Shown here piece by piece: positions 18,501-25,372 of a stretch of DNA of 40,693 nucleotides (position 1 is the first letter of the stretch; every line of letters begins with the position of its first letter). The notes below the pieces were generated by a model. It saw only the letters and a list, made by a program, of their open reading frames with translations. It did not search any database and was not told the origin of the DNA. Source of the stretch: Methylobacterium bullatum (lineage in GTDB: Bacteria > Pseudomonadota > Alphaproteobacteria > Rhizobiales > Beijerinckiaceae); NCBI RefSeq assembly GCF_014845095.1, contig NZ_NKUG01000082.1, positions 1-40,693 on the forward strand, given 5' to 3'. Position numbers and translations under genes: made by a program.

Positions 18501-18691
18501 GCACCGGCTCGGGCTCCGAGGTCATGCAGCGCATCGCGGTGCCGATGATCGGCGGCATGGTGTCGTCGACCGTCCTGACCCTCGTCGTGATCCCGGCGGT
18601 ATACGGGCTGGTGAAGGGATGGGGACTGCCGAGATCCGACATGCAGCCGGAACCCGTCGAGGGGCACACGATGCCCTTGGCCGCGGAATGA
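15524..18691 (+). CDS. cusA: CusA-type Cu(I)/Ag(I) RND efflux pump
   Basis: 1055 aa, normal RND size, starting at ATG 15524 (4 bp overlap with cusB). The TM4 motif AVGAMIDAAIVMIEN is the CusA/SilA (HME4) type, not the Czc type. The three porter-domain methionines that carry Cu/Ag in E. coli CusA (Met573, Met623, Met672) have equivalents in YMPTTLP, PSEMFET and RIDMLATGI, which supports monovalent copper or silver export. The expected two sets of six TM helices and two large periplasmic loops are present (VVPLTLLTVFLLLYLNF, GVAAETGVIMLVYLDHA). It is the last intact gene of the cus block; response-regulator debris follows. Confidence 0.95.
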   Translation: MIARLIGWSARNLVLVLIGTVFAVGAGLYALRTLPLDAIPDLSDVQTIVYTEYPGQAPQVIEDQVTYPLTTAMLTVPRSKVVRGFSFFGVSFVYVIFEDGTDPYWARSRVLEYLNTVAKRLPAGVTPTLGPDATGVGWVYQYVVVAKERTLAELRSLQDWVVRFGASRAEGVAEVAGVGGFVKQYNVVVDPSRLRAQGITLAKLRDAIRASNADVGGRTVELSEFEFVVRGRGYLKSIADIESIVLKTEAGTPLRVKDVARVELGPDERRGITEMNGEGEVAGGIILQRFGANALDVIASAKARLAEVAASLPKGTEILPVYDRSHLIEAAIETLKGTLIEESAIVALVCVVFLLHVRSALVAILMLPVGILMAFAGMKALGLGANIMSLGGIAIAVGAMIDAAIVMIENAHKHLERADPGKPRVQVLIEAASEVGPSLFFSLLIITVSFLPIFTLESQEGRLFGPLAFTKTFAMAAAAVLSVTLVPALMVLFVRGRIVPEHRNPVNRLLIWFYRPIIAGVLRARVLTILIALGVLGASVWPALQLGSEFMPDLDEGTLMYMPTTLPGISVTKAGELLGRQDTILKSFPEVLSVYGKAGRAATATDPAPSEMFETIVNLKPKAEWRPGVTLASLKAEMDAALQFPGVSNAWTQPIRARIDMLATGIRTPVGIKVLGTDLAEMEKVARRVEAVVKAVPGTSSAYAERVQGGYFLDITPDREVLGRYGLSVGDVQDVIAMALGGESVTNTVEGRERYTVNVRYPRAFRSSPQSIATEVQVPIAGGGTVPLGEVAKVALTRGPTQIRTENGQLAVFIYVDVSGRDLGGYVADARAAVTGEVSLPPGTTLQWSGQVEYLDRATARLKIVVPLTLLTVFLLLYLNFRRLTETLIVMLSLPFALVGGVWLMWWLGFNLSVAVAVGFIALAGVAAETGVIMLVYLDHALAEIRTECERDGRALSRNDLRRAIMVGAVERVRPKMMTVVAIIAGLLPILWSTGSGSEVMQRIAVPMIGGMVSSTVLTLVVIPAVYGLVKGWGLPRSDMQPEPVEGHTMPLAAE

Positions 18692-18707
18692 CAACGAGGA
18701 CGAGACC

Positions 18708-18777
18708 ATGCTGGTGGTCGACGACGAGCCGACGGTTAGGCATGTTGGTCTCCGACATTCTCGAAGACCTCGCCTAA
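18708..18777 (+). pseudogene. fragment of a response-regulator receiver domain
   Basis: ATG 18708 opens MLVVDDEPTVR, the start of a receiver domain (acidic DD pair). The frame then goes to noise, while one base later MLVSDILEDLA continues exactly where a receiver domain should, then ends in TAA (18775-18777). One extra base after AGG explains the break. Nothing further of the domain is present. The wording closely parallels the intact response regulator that converges on it (VSDILEDAGF), so it may be a relic of a paralogue. Confidence 0.6.
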
Positions 18778-18862
18778 CCCGACATCGAGGGTCGCTCGCA
18801 TCCGGTCGATGATCGAGGAGAGCCGGTAGGAGGCATGGGGCTCCGGCCAACCGATCCCGGGC

Positions 18863-19273
18863 TTACCTCCGAAGGGGCCCGGGGTGCTTCTCCGACGGCA
18901 TCGTCTCGCGCACGTGGTGCCGGACCAAGGAGGGGCTGAACGGCTTCCCGATGAACGTCGCCCCATCGGGCAGGTCCCCGGGTTCAGGTCGCACATTGCC
19001 GGAGGCGACCACGATGGCGATGTGGGGCCACGTCACGGCCGTCCGCCGCGCCAGGTCGAAGCCGTTGTCCGGCCCGGGCATCTGCACGTCCGTGAACAGC
19101 AGCTGCACCTTGCCATGGTGCTCGTCGAGCACCCGCGTCGCCTGGGCGACGTCCATCGCCTCAAGAACCACGAAACCGGCATCCTCCAGGATGTCGGACA
19201 CATCCATCAGGATGAGGGCGTCGTCGTCGACCACGAGGACATGGGGGGCATCGGCGGGGTCAGGCAGGGGCAT
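18863..19273 (-). CDS. single-domain response regulator (CheY-like)
   Basis: 136 aa from the ATG at 19273; a longer frame from 19342 adds an unconserved basic leader. It is a stand-alone receiver domain: HVLVVDDDAL (acidic pair), phospho-acceptor Asp62 in LLFTDVQMPG, conserved Lys110 in FIGKPFS. There is no output domain, so it would act by protein contact or as a phosphate sink. No histidine kinase is in the window. It converges on a broken receiver-domain fragment next to cusA. Confidence 0.85.
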   Translation of the reverse strand: MPLPDPADAPHVLVVDDDALILMDVSDILEDAGFVVLEAMDVAQATRVLDEHHGKVQLLFTDVQMPGPDNGFDLARRTAVTWPHIAIVVASGNVRPEPGDLPDGATFIGKPFSPSLVRHHVRETMPSEKHPGPLRR

Positions 19274-19612
19274 GGATACCAAAGGCCGGCCTGGCCGGTA
19301 GGTTGCCGCATAACATAGGTTTCTTTTGCGCCATCGGAGCATGGTTGCCTAGCGCCGTTTCCGTAGGTCCCGTGGATGCGGGCCCCTAGTGGTTGAAATC
19401 TGACGCTTGGTACCCATTCGCGAGGTCAGCTTGGGGTGGGAAGCAGCTTGGCTGCTTTCAGTCGCGAGACGTTCTTAAGCGGACCTAGGATGACCCGCCG
19501 ACTCCGGATGAACGGTCCAACCCATCGCATGGTCGAAGTTCGTTGAAGTCGGATGCCGACATCATCAGAGGCGATGCGACCGGCACGAAAGTGCTCTGCC
19601 TCGGGAGACAGC
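19274..19612. other. intergenic stretch, no gene seen
   Basis: About 340 bp between the divergent response regulator and histidine phosphatase genes. I see no convincing coding frame except a possible longer N-terminus of the phosphatase from ATG 19553. A small perfect hairpin, AAGCAGC-TTG-GCTGCTT, lies at 19441-19457 without a following T-run. Confidence 0.5.
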
Positions 19613-20251
19613 GTGATTCACGATTGCAAAGCCCCGGTCACGCGACATCTCGTGCTGGTCCGGCATGGCCAGAGCGTAGCCAACCGATCCGGCCTGTTCA
19701 CGGGATTGCTGGACTCGCCCTTGACCGAGCAGGGCCGGATGGAAGCCGAGGCAGCCGGGCGGCGTTTGGCCGAGCGCAGCTGGCGCTTTTCCGCAGCCTT
19801 CACCTCGACGCTGACGCGGGCGATCGTGAGCGGCCGGCTTATTCTCGATGCGCTCGGGCAACCCGGATTGGTCCCCCAACGCTTCGCCGCGCTCGACGAG
19901 CGAGACTACGGCGACCTCAGCGGGCTCGACAAGATCGCCGCCGATGCGCGCTGGGGGGCGGAGCGGATCGAGACCTGGCGCCGCTCCTACGCCGAGGCGC
20001 CGCCGAACGGTGAGAGCCTGCGCGATACCGTCGCCCGCATCGTCCCATGCTACCTCCGAACCATCCAGCCGGCGGTTATGGGCGGAGACGTGCTCGTCGT
20101 CGCCCACGGCAATTGCCTGCGGGCGCTTGTCATGGCGCTTGAAGACCTGAGCCCCGCGGAGGTCGAGCACCTTGAACTCGCGACGGGCTCCGTCAGGATC
20201 TATGAGCTTGCTGCGGACACGACGATCAAGGCCCGCTGGATCGACGGGTGA
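19613..20251 (+). CDS. histidine phosphatase / phosphoglycerate mutase-like protein
   Basis: 212 aa from GTG 19613, which has GGGAG 5-6 nt upstream; ATG 19553 would add 20 unconserved residues. The RHG catalytic motif is LVLVRHGQSVAN, with TGLLDSPLTEQGR, the second-half STLTRA, the proton-donor region LDERDYGDLSG, and the second His in VVAHGNCLRAL. These match the 2,3-bisphosphoglycerate-dependent GpmA branch of the histidine phosphatase superfamily. A housekeeping gpm elsewhere seems likely given the accessory setting; true substrate uncertain. It precedes yeiH by 147 bp on the same strand. Confidence 0.82.
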   Translation: MIHDCKAPVTRHLVLVRHGQSVANRSGLFTGLLDSPLTEQGRMEAEAAGRRLAERSWRFSAAFTSTLTRAIVSGRLILDALGQPGLVPQRFAALDERDYGDLSGLDKIAADARWGAERIETWRRSYAEAPPNGESLRDTVARIVPCYLRTIQPAVMGGDVLVVAHGNCLRALVMALEDLSPAEVEHLELATGSVRIYELAADTTIKARWIDG

Positions 20252-20398
20252 ATCCGCCTGTCGGCCCTCCACAATGGGTCTCCGCAAACTCTGAAGGGGT
20301 CCTGCTTTCATCTATTTCAGTGATGGCAAGCATCTAATCATTCCGTTGGAGTGAATGAACGGGCCCTGGGATCCTCCGGCATCACATCGGAGCCATCC

Positions 20399-21496
20399 AT
20401 GTCCGCGCCCAGACTTTTCTCCCACCCTCGATCGATGCACGCCTTGGCCGGCACGAGAGCCATCCTTCCGGGACTGGGCCTCTGCGTGGCGGTCACCGCC
20501 GCAGCGGTCGGCTTCGAGGCCGTCGAGGCGCATCTGTTCGGTCGCGCTTGGCTCGAAGCCCTGGTACTGGCGATCCTGCTCGGGAGCGCGATTCGCACCG
20601 CCTGGACCCCGTCGCAGCGTTTCTTTCCCGGCATCGCCTTCGGGGCCAAGACCGTGCTGGAGATCGCGGTCGTCCTGCTCGGGGCGTCGCTCAGCCTCGC
20701 GACGATCCTCGCCGCCGGACCGGGCCTGCTCTTCGGCATTGCGGGCGTCGTCGCGGTGGCGATCCTGTCGAGTTACGGCATCGGCCGAGCGCTCGGGCTG
20801 CATCCGCGCATGGCGATCCTCGTGGCCTGCGGGAACTCGATCTGCGGCAACTCGGCGATCGCGGCCACGGCACCGGTGATCGGCGCCGACGGCGAGGACG
20901 TCGCCGCCTCCATCGCCTTCACCGCGGTGCTGGGCGTGCTGGTGGTGCTCGGCCTACCGCTGCTGGTGCCGCTGCTCGGTCTGTCGCCGATGCAGTACGG
21001 CGTGCTCGCCGGCCTCACCGTCTACGCTGTTCCGCAAGTCCTCGCCGCCACCGCGCCGGTCGCGGCGCTCAGCGTCCAGGTCGGAACCCTGGTGAAGCTC
21101 GTCCGGGTGCTGATGCTAGGCCCGGTCGTCCTGATGCTCTCGCTCGGCGCAAGCCGGCTGCGCGAGGAGACCGACGAGGCCGCCCCCGGCGTCACCGCTG
21201 GCGACCGCCCTGCTCGCGCCGGCCTCGCGATCCACCGCTTGGTGCCGTGGTTCATCCTCGCCTTCCTGGCGCTCGCGGGCCTTCGCTCGGCCGGGCTGGT
21301 TCCGCAGGTCGCGCTCGCGCCGATGTCGGAGACCGCCAATCTGCTCACCGTGGTCTCGATGGCGGCGCTCGGCCTCGGGGTCGATGTGCGCAGCGTCGCC
21401 AAGGCCGGGGCGCGGGTGACCCTGGCGGTGGTCGCCTCGCTCGTCGCACTCGGCGCCGTCAGCCTCGGTCTGATCCGCGTGCTGGGCCTCGCTTGA
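20399..21496 (+). CDS. yeiH: YeiH/UPF0324 family membrane protein (putative sulfate/sulfite exporter)
   Basis: 365 aa from ATG 20399 (CGGAG upstream). An in-frame GTG at 20351 is a weaker candidate. About ten TM helices with the family signatures ARAWLEALVLAILLGSAIRT-type region, VLEIAVVLLGASLS, LVACGNSICGNSAIAATAPVI and SMAALGLGVDVRSV. Many databases call the family 'putative sulfate exporter'; experimental support is thin. In Enterobacteria yeiH neighbours the LysR gene yeiE, which has been linked to sulfite. Here it sits among sulfite dehydrogenase genes and a LysR gene, which supports a role in sulfur oxyanion export. Confidence 0.87.
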   Translation: MSAPRLFSHPRSMHALAGTRAILPGLGLCVAVTAAAVGFEAVEAHLFGRAWLEALVLAILLGSAIRTAWTPSQRFFPGIAFGAKTVLEIAVVLLGASLSLATILAAGPGLLFGIAGVVAVAILSSYGIGRALGLHPRMAILVACGNSICGNSAIAATAPVIGADGEDVAASIAFTAVLGVLVVLGLPLLVPLLGLSPMQYGVLAGLTVYAVPQVLAATAPVAALSVQVGTLVKLVRVLMLGPVVLMLSLGASRLREETDEAAPGVTAGDRPARAGLAIHRLVPWFILAFLALAGLRSAGLVPQVALAPMSETANLLTVVSMAALGLGVDVRSVAKAGARVTLAVVASLVALGAVSLGLIRVLGLA

Positions 21497-21522
21497 ACCG
21501 ATCGGATGCGCCCGAGGCCCGG

Positions 21523-22674
21523 TCAGGCCCCGGCGAGGCAGGGCGAGACGAAGAGCTCCCCGCGATAGGCCCCGCGCAACGTGCGCACGGACACGATCAG
21601 CCAGAGTAGGGTCAGCAGGCCGACGAGGCCCGCTCCGAGCCAGGCGAACCCGCTGAGTGCCGTCACTTCGCCGATCCGCAGGGTGGCCAGGGCATAGACG
21701 CCGAGCGGGAAGATGTAGCCCCACCAGCCGAGGTTGAACGGAACGCCGGCGCGTAGGTAGCGCACGGTGACGGCGAGCGAGAGCAGAAACCACCAGGCGC
21801 CGTAGCCCCAGAGGATCAGCGCGCCGATCAGGCCCGTGATCCTGAGGATCTCGGGCGCGCCGGCAAAACCGCCTGCCGCGAGGATCGGGCCACCGGCCTG
21901 CCCCAGCACGAGCAGGCCGAGCGCCCCGGTTCCGAGCGGACCGAGGGAGAGCCAGCTCGATGCGGCCATCTCACGCGGTGGCAAGTTGTGCAGCGCCATG
22001 CGCAGCACCAGGATCGCCAGGATGCTCAGCGCCAGCGGGACCGAGACGCCCCAGAGCACGAAGCTCGTGACGATGACGGCGAGTTGTTGGCTCTCGCCGC
22101 TCAAGGCTGGAGCGAGCAGGCCACCGGAGACGGCGACGACCTCGGCTGTCACCACTGGCAGCAGCCATACGGCCGTCATCTGGTCGATGCGGTGCTCCTG
22201 ACGGGTGAACATCAGGTAGGGGATCGCGACAGCACAGATCAGAGCGAGCGCCACGTCGAACCACCACAGTGGCAGTGCGATTCGGACGGTCTCTGCGCCG
22301 AGATAGGGCGGACCGAATATCAGCAGCCCGTTCAGCAGCGTCGCCAGTGCCATCGGGATCGCCCCGAAGAACATCGACACCGTCGAGTGTCCGAAGATCC
22401 GTCGGGCGCCATCGAAGTAGAAGATCCAGCGCGCGCCGTAGACTAGGCAGAAGGTGGCGAAAAGCACGACGGAGGCGAGCCAGAGCCCGAGCGGCACAGG
22501 GGCCAGCAGGGCATGCGTCTCCGGCAGACGGTCGAGGGCCAAGGCGACCACGCCAGTGCCCATCACCACGGTGAACCAGTTCGGCGTGAATTGTCGGATC
22601 ACGTCCCGCGGATGCTGGAGGCGCGAGAGCGGCTTTAGGCCTGTGCTGATCGCCAGCAGACTGGATTCGGACAC
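21523..22674 (-). CDS. TDT-family transporter (TehA/SLAC1/Ssu1 fold), likely sulfite exporter
   Basis: 383 aa with ten hydrophobic helices. FTPNWFTVVMGTGVVALAL at the N-terminus is the usual TDT opening, and the SLAC1-fold pore Phe region is present. Family members carry tellurite/anions (TehA), C4-dicarboxylates (Mae1) or sulfite (yeast Ssu1, bacterial TauE-independent exporters). It converges with yeiH across 26 bp, and its start faces the AT-rich control region shared with the small-ORF/sorA side. By context I favour sulfite efflux, but the sequence alone cannot exclude other anions. Confidence 0.8.
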   Translation of the reverse strand: MSESSLLAISTGLKPLSRLQHPRDVIRQFTPNWFTVVMGTGVVALALDRLPETHALLAPVPLGLWLASVVLFATFCLVYGARWIFYFDGARRIFGHSTVSMFFGAIPMALATLLNGLLIFGPPYLGAETVRIALPLWWFDVALALICAVAIPYLMFTRQEHRIDQMTAVWLLPVVTAEVVAVSGGLLAPALSGESQQLAVIVTSFVLWGVSVPLALSILAILVLRMALHNLPPREMAASSWLSLGPLGTGALGLLVLGQAGGPILAAGGFAGAPEILRITGLIGALILWGYGAWWFLLSLAVTVRYLRAGVPFNLGWWGYIFPLGVYALATLRIGEVTALSGFAWLGAGLVGLLTLLWLIVSVRTLRGAYRGELFVSPCLAGA

Positions 22675-22768
22675 GGGGCGCTCTTGGGCTTCGGAGGGTC
22701 AACGCACCGGCTCTAGCACGACCCCGCATCGCGCGCCGCCGCGATAAACATCAACTCGCAAGCGGCGC

Positions 22769-22825
22769 TTAATCATCAAAACAATCGATTAAAACTAGCT
22801 AATCAAACCATTAGTATGAATGGTT
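22769..22825. promoter_or_regulatory. AT-rich divergent control region with two dyads
   Basis: This stretch is strikingly AT-rich for the window. It contains TTAATC-N12-GATTAA (22769-22774 / 22787-22792) and a perfect AACCATT-N6-AATGGTT (22806-22812 / 22819-22825), lying between the TDT transporter and the 77-aa gene. Size and form fit a LysR-type operator; the LysR gene at 27893-28783 is the obvious candidate, by inference. Confidence 0.5.
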
Positions 22826-22888
22826 GTCGGCCGCTACCTTCTTGTCATCACGAACCGACGTGACGACCCGACCAGAAGGATATCGACC

Positions 22889-23122
22889 ATGACCCGTACG
22901 ATCGCTGCCGTCGCCCTCGCCGCCTCCGCCCTCGTCGGCATGACGGGCCTCTCGCAGGCCCAGGGCCTCCGCGCTCCGCAGGTCCGCTTCATCACCAGCC
23001 CATCCGCACCGATCTACGGCGACGCCGATGGCGCCAACGCCAAGAACCCGGCACTCCCGGCCTACGCCCGTGGCCGCGGCCAGGAGACCGGCGGCCCGGC
23101 GCGGGAACTGATCGGTCGCTGA
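22889..23122 (+). CDS. small secreted protein (77 aa), unknown
   Basis: Starts at ATG 22889 with AGAAGGA about 8 nt upstream. MTRTIAAVALAASALVGMTGLSQAQG is a clear signal peptide, so the mature part is only about 50 residues, rich in Pro, Ala and Gly (SPSAPIYGDADGANAKNPAL). No cysteines and no recognisable domain. It is the first gene on the plus strand after the AT-rich control region and precedes a 44-aa membrane protein and sorA. I do not recognise the family. Confidence 0.68.
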   Translation: MTRTIAAVALAASALVGMTGLSQAQGLRAPQVRFITSPSAPIYGDADGANAKNPALPAYARGRGQETGGPARELIGR

Positions 23123-23135
23123 CAGCGCCCCCTTG

Positions 23136-23159
23136 GCCGCCGGGCATCCGTCCGGCGGC
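23136..23159 (+). terminator. GC-rich hairpin after the 77-aa gene
   Basis: Perfect 8 bp stem GCCGCCGG / CCGGCGGC with an 8 nt loop, 14 bp after the stop codon. There is no T-run, so it may be a weak terminator or an mRNA-stabilising hairpin. Confidence 0.45.
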
Positions 23160-23200
23160 ACGTGAAGCCTTCGAACACCCGAATGACAGGGAGATCCATC

Positions 23201-23335
23201 ATGACCCGACCCACCTTCGAGACCACTGACGAGGCCCGGCAGGGCGAGACCAGCGGTCATATGCGCTGGGTCCTGTTCTGGACGGTCGCCCTGACTGTCG
23301 CCGCCGTCGGCACCGCCTGGCTGACGATCATCTGA
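23201..23335 (+). CDS. 44-aa single-pass membrane protein
   Basis: Translated by hand: ATG 23201 to TGA 23333-23335, with GGGAG about 8 nt upstream. The polar N-terminus (MTRPTFETTDEARQGETSGH) is followed by one membrane helix (MRWVLFWTVALTVAAVGTAW). The strong ribosome site, codon pattern and position just upstream of sorA argue that it is real. No family recognised; small single-span proteins of this type often accompany respiratory or export complexes. Confidence 0.65.
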   Translation: MTRPTFETTDEARQGETSGHMRWVLFWTVALTVAAVGTAWLTII

Positions 23336-23353
23336 TCCGGCCGCCCGCCATTG

Positions 23354-23413
23354 ATCGGAGATCGGAAATCTTCGGATGATCGCAATCGGAGATCGTTCAG
23401 ATCTCTAACGATC
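23354..23413 (+). promoter_or_regulatory. repeat-rich operator region upstream of sorA
   Basis: An 11 bp direct repeat ATCGGAGATCG occurs at 23354-23364 and 23385-23395, 31 bp apart, about three helical turns. The second copy runs into a perfect inverted repeat GATCGTT-N9-AACGATC (23391-23397 / 23407-23413). The array ends 5 bp before the ECF-type promoter, the usual place for an activator site. Confidence 0.5.
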
Positions 23414-23418
23414 ATTGG

Positions 23419-23447
23419 GTGGAATAATCATCTCGCTGTAGCATCTC
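23419..23447 (+). promoter_or_regulatory. ECF-sigma-type promoter of sorAB
   Basis: GTGGAATA (23419-23426), 14 nt, GCATCTC (23441-23447). The same blocks with identical spacing occur before the COG4315-sigma operon and, with one or two changes, before the beta-propeller gene. The leader to sorA is about 165 nt. Confidence 0.65.
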
Positions 23448-23613
23448 GTTCACGGAGAGGACGCCTCTTTGCCGGGATGACATGGATCGACGACCCGAGT
23501 TTCCGGCGGCGAGACCGAACCGTCCCGACCGACGCCAATGCCGTCCGCCGACGGCGACACCGAGATCCAGCGACCGGCCGACGCGGCCCAACAAACGATT
23601 CCAGGGAGACATC

Positions 23614-24837
23614 ATGCGCCATCTGCACGAACCGTTGAACCGCCGCCTCGTCCTGGGTGGCCTAGGGGTCGGCAGCCTCGCCGCCGCCATGCCGGCCTGG
23701 GCCGCGGGCTCGGTGAAGCTTCCGCTGCCCGGCGGCCCGGACGAGCGGGCGCTGACCACCGCCTTTCCGGGCAAGGCCGAGATGATCCTTCAACGCACCC
23801 ATCCGCCGCTGCTGGAGACGCCGTTCTCGGTGTTCGACGAGGGCGTGTTCACCCCTAACGACCGCTTCTACGTCCGTTGGCACTGGGCCTCGATCCCGAC
23901 CGAAGTCGATGCCGGCACCTTCCGTCTTAAGGTCCACGGCCACGTCGATAAGGAACTCTCGCTCTCGCTCGACGCCATCGCCGGCCTGCCGCGCTTCGAG
24001 ATCGCCGCGGTGAACCAGTGCTCGGGCAATTCACGCGGGCTGTTCGAGCCGCGGGTGCCCGGCGCGCAATGGGCCAACGGCTCGATGGGCAACGCCCGCT
24101 GGACCGGGGTACGCCTCAAGGACGTGCTCGAACGCGCTGGGGTGAAGTCCGGCGCCGTGCAGGTGCGCTTCAACGGCCTCGACGAGCCCGTGGTCGACGA
24201 CGCGCCGGACTTCAAGAAGTCGCTCGATCTCGACCACGCCAACAATGGTGAGGTGATGATCGCCTACGCCATGAACGGCGAGCAGCTCCCGCTGCTCAAC
24301 GGTTTCCCGCTCCGCCTCGTGGTGCCGGGCTGGTATTCGACCTACTGGGTCAAGATGCTGTCCGACATCGAGGTGCTGGACAAGCCCGACGACGGGTACT
24401 GGATGAAGACCGCCTACCGCATCCCGGACGTGCCGGGCGCCAACATCAAGCCCGGCCAGACCGGCTTCAAGACGGTGCCGATCAACAGGATGGTGCCGCG
24501 CTCCTTCGTCACCAACCTGACCGACGGCGCCAAGGTGGCGGCCGGAACGCCGGTGGCCCTTCGCGGCATCGCTTTCGGCGGCGATTGCGGGGTAAAGGCG
24601 GTCGACTTCTCCGGAGACGGCGGGGCGACGTGGTTTCCGGCGCAACTCGGCGCGGACGAGGGCCCCTACAGCTTCCGCCGCTTCGACGGCAGCCTGCCGG
24701 CGCTGGCCGCCGGCACCCATGCGGTTAAGGTCCGCTGCACCAATACCAACGGCGTCGCCCAGGGCATGGACCAGGTCTGGAACGCCAACGGCTTCATGCA
24801 GAACGGCATAGAGACCGTGTCCTTCCAGGCCGCTTGA
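23614..24837 (+). CDS. sorA: SorA, molybdenum sulfite dehydrogenase catalytic subunit
   Basis: 407 aa. The twin-arginine signal is visible as NRRLVLGGLGVGSLAAAMPAWA, so the cofactor-loaded enzyme should reach the periplasm by Tat. The SUOX-fold Mo domain has the Mo-ligating cysteine Cys136 in AAVNQCSGNSR, followed by WTGVRLKDVLERAG and VVPGWYSTYWVKML; the C-terminal dimerisation domain has DFSGDGGATW. It oxidises sulfite to sulfate and passes electrons to the cytochrome encoded 11 bp downstream. I chose ATG 23614 because GGGAG precedes it and the Tat motif follows at once; a frame from 23482 would read through the leader. Confidence 0.95.
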   Translation: MRHLHEPLNRRLVLGGLGVGSLAAAMPAWAAGSVKLPLPGGPDERALTTAFPGKAEMILQRTHPPLLETPFSVFDEGVFTPNDRFYVRWHWASIPTEVDAGTFRLKVHGHVDKELSLSLDAIAGLPRFEIAAVNQCSGNSRGLFEPRVPGAQWANGSMGNARWTGVRLKDVLERAGVKSGAVQVRFNGLDEPVVDDAPDFKKSLDLDHANNGEVMIAYAMNGEQLPLLNGFPLRLVVPGWYSTYWVKMLSDIEVLDKPDDGYWMKTAYRIPDVPGANIKPGQTGFKTVPINRMVPRSFVTNLTDGAKVAAGTPVALRGIAFGGDCGVKAVDFSGDGGATWFPAQLGADEGPYSFRRFDGSLPALAAGTHAVKVRCTNTNGVAQGMDQVWNANGFMQNGIETVSFQAA

Positions 24838-24848
24838 GGAGACCAGCC

Positions 24849-25187
24849 ATGAACCCGATCCGCCCTGCGGCCCTCATCGCCGCGCTCGCCTTGTCTCCTC
24901 TGGTGGCGCTCGCCGCCCCGGCCCCCGAGCCGATGCGCTTCACCTCGCAATCCATTGCGATGCCGACCTCCGACCGGATCTTCCCCGACGGGCCGGGGGC
25001 CGAGGCCGTCAACAACAACTGCCTTGCCTGCCACTCGGCCGGGATGGTGCTGACCCAGCCCAAGCTCACCAAGGCGCAGTGGACCGAGACCGTGAACAAG
25101 ATGGTTCACGTCTACAAGGCACCGGTCGATCAGGCCGACGTGCAGACCATCATCGATTACCTCACGGCGTTGAAGCCGACGCCCTGA
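24849..25187 (+). CDS. sorB: SorB, c-type cytochrome subunit of sulfite dehydrogenase
   Basis: 112 aa from ATG 24849 (GGAGA upstream). A signal peptide (PAALIAALALSPLVALA) is followed by a single haem-binding CLACH in AVNNNCLACHSAGMVL. The following helix has WTETVNKMVHVYKAPV; the Met ligand is probably Met at KMVHVY or GMVL. In Starkeya-type SorAB this subunit accepts electrons from the SorA Mo centre and hands them to a cytochrome c. It directly follows sorA, so the two are translationally linked. A hairpin follows the stop by 10 bp. Confidence 0.92.
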   Translation: MNPIRPAALIAALALSPLVALAAPAPEPMRFTSQSIAMPTSDRIFPDGPGAEAVNNNCLACHSAGMVLTQPKLTKAQWTETVNKMVHVYKAPVDQADVQTIIDYLTALKPTP

Positions 25188-25197
25188 ACCCCCGATT

Positions 25198-25232
25198 CCC
25201 GAGGCCGCCGCGCTTTTTTCGCCGGCCTCGGG
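25198..25232. terminator. hairpin after sorB overlapping the next promoter
   Basis: CCCGAGGCCG (25198-25207) pairs with CGGCCTCGGG (25223-25232); the T-run lies in the loop, not after the stem. The right arm overlaps the -35-like block of the following ECF-type promoter. Confidence 0.55.
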
Positions 25233-25258
25233 GAATAGACCGCGCCTTCCGGCGTCTC
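25230..25258 (+). promoter_or_regulatory. ECF-sigma-type promoter of the beta-propeller gene
   Basis: GGGGAATA (25230-25237), 14 nt, GCGTCTC (25252-25258). It differs from the sorA and COG4315 copies at one base in each block and keeps the spacing. The leader to the start codon is about 115 nt. Confidence 0.6.
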
Positions 25259-25372
25259 CTCAGGGCGATGCACGGCCGGCCCGGCCTTGCACGACGGATT
25301 TCCGATTTCGAACCAGCCCTCACGGCAGGCCCCGGCCGCCGAACGAGCGCGCATGCCCGAGAGACACGCTTC

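Noticed and set aside
20252..20398. Possible fourth ECF-type promoter before yeiH (GCATCTAA is present)
   Set aside because: The bases 14 nt before it read TTTCATCT, not GGAATA, so the -35 block is missing.
23136..23413. CRISPR-like or satellite repeats
   Set aside because: Only two copies of one 11 bp unit and isolated dyads are present; there is no regular repeat-spacer array anywhere in the window.
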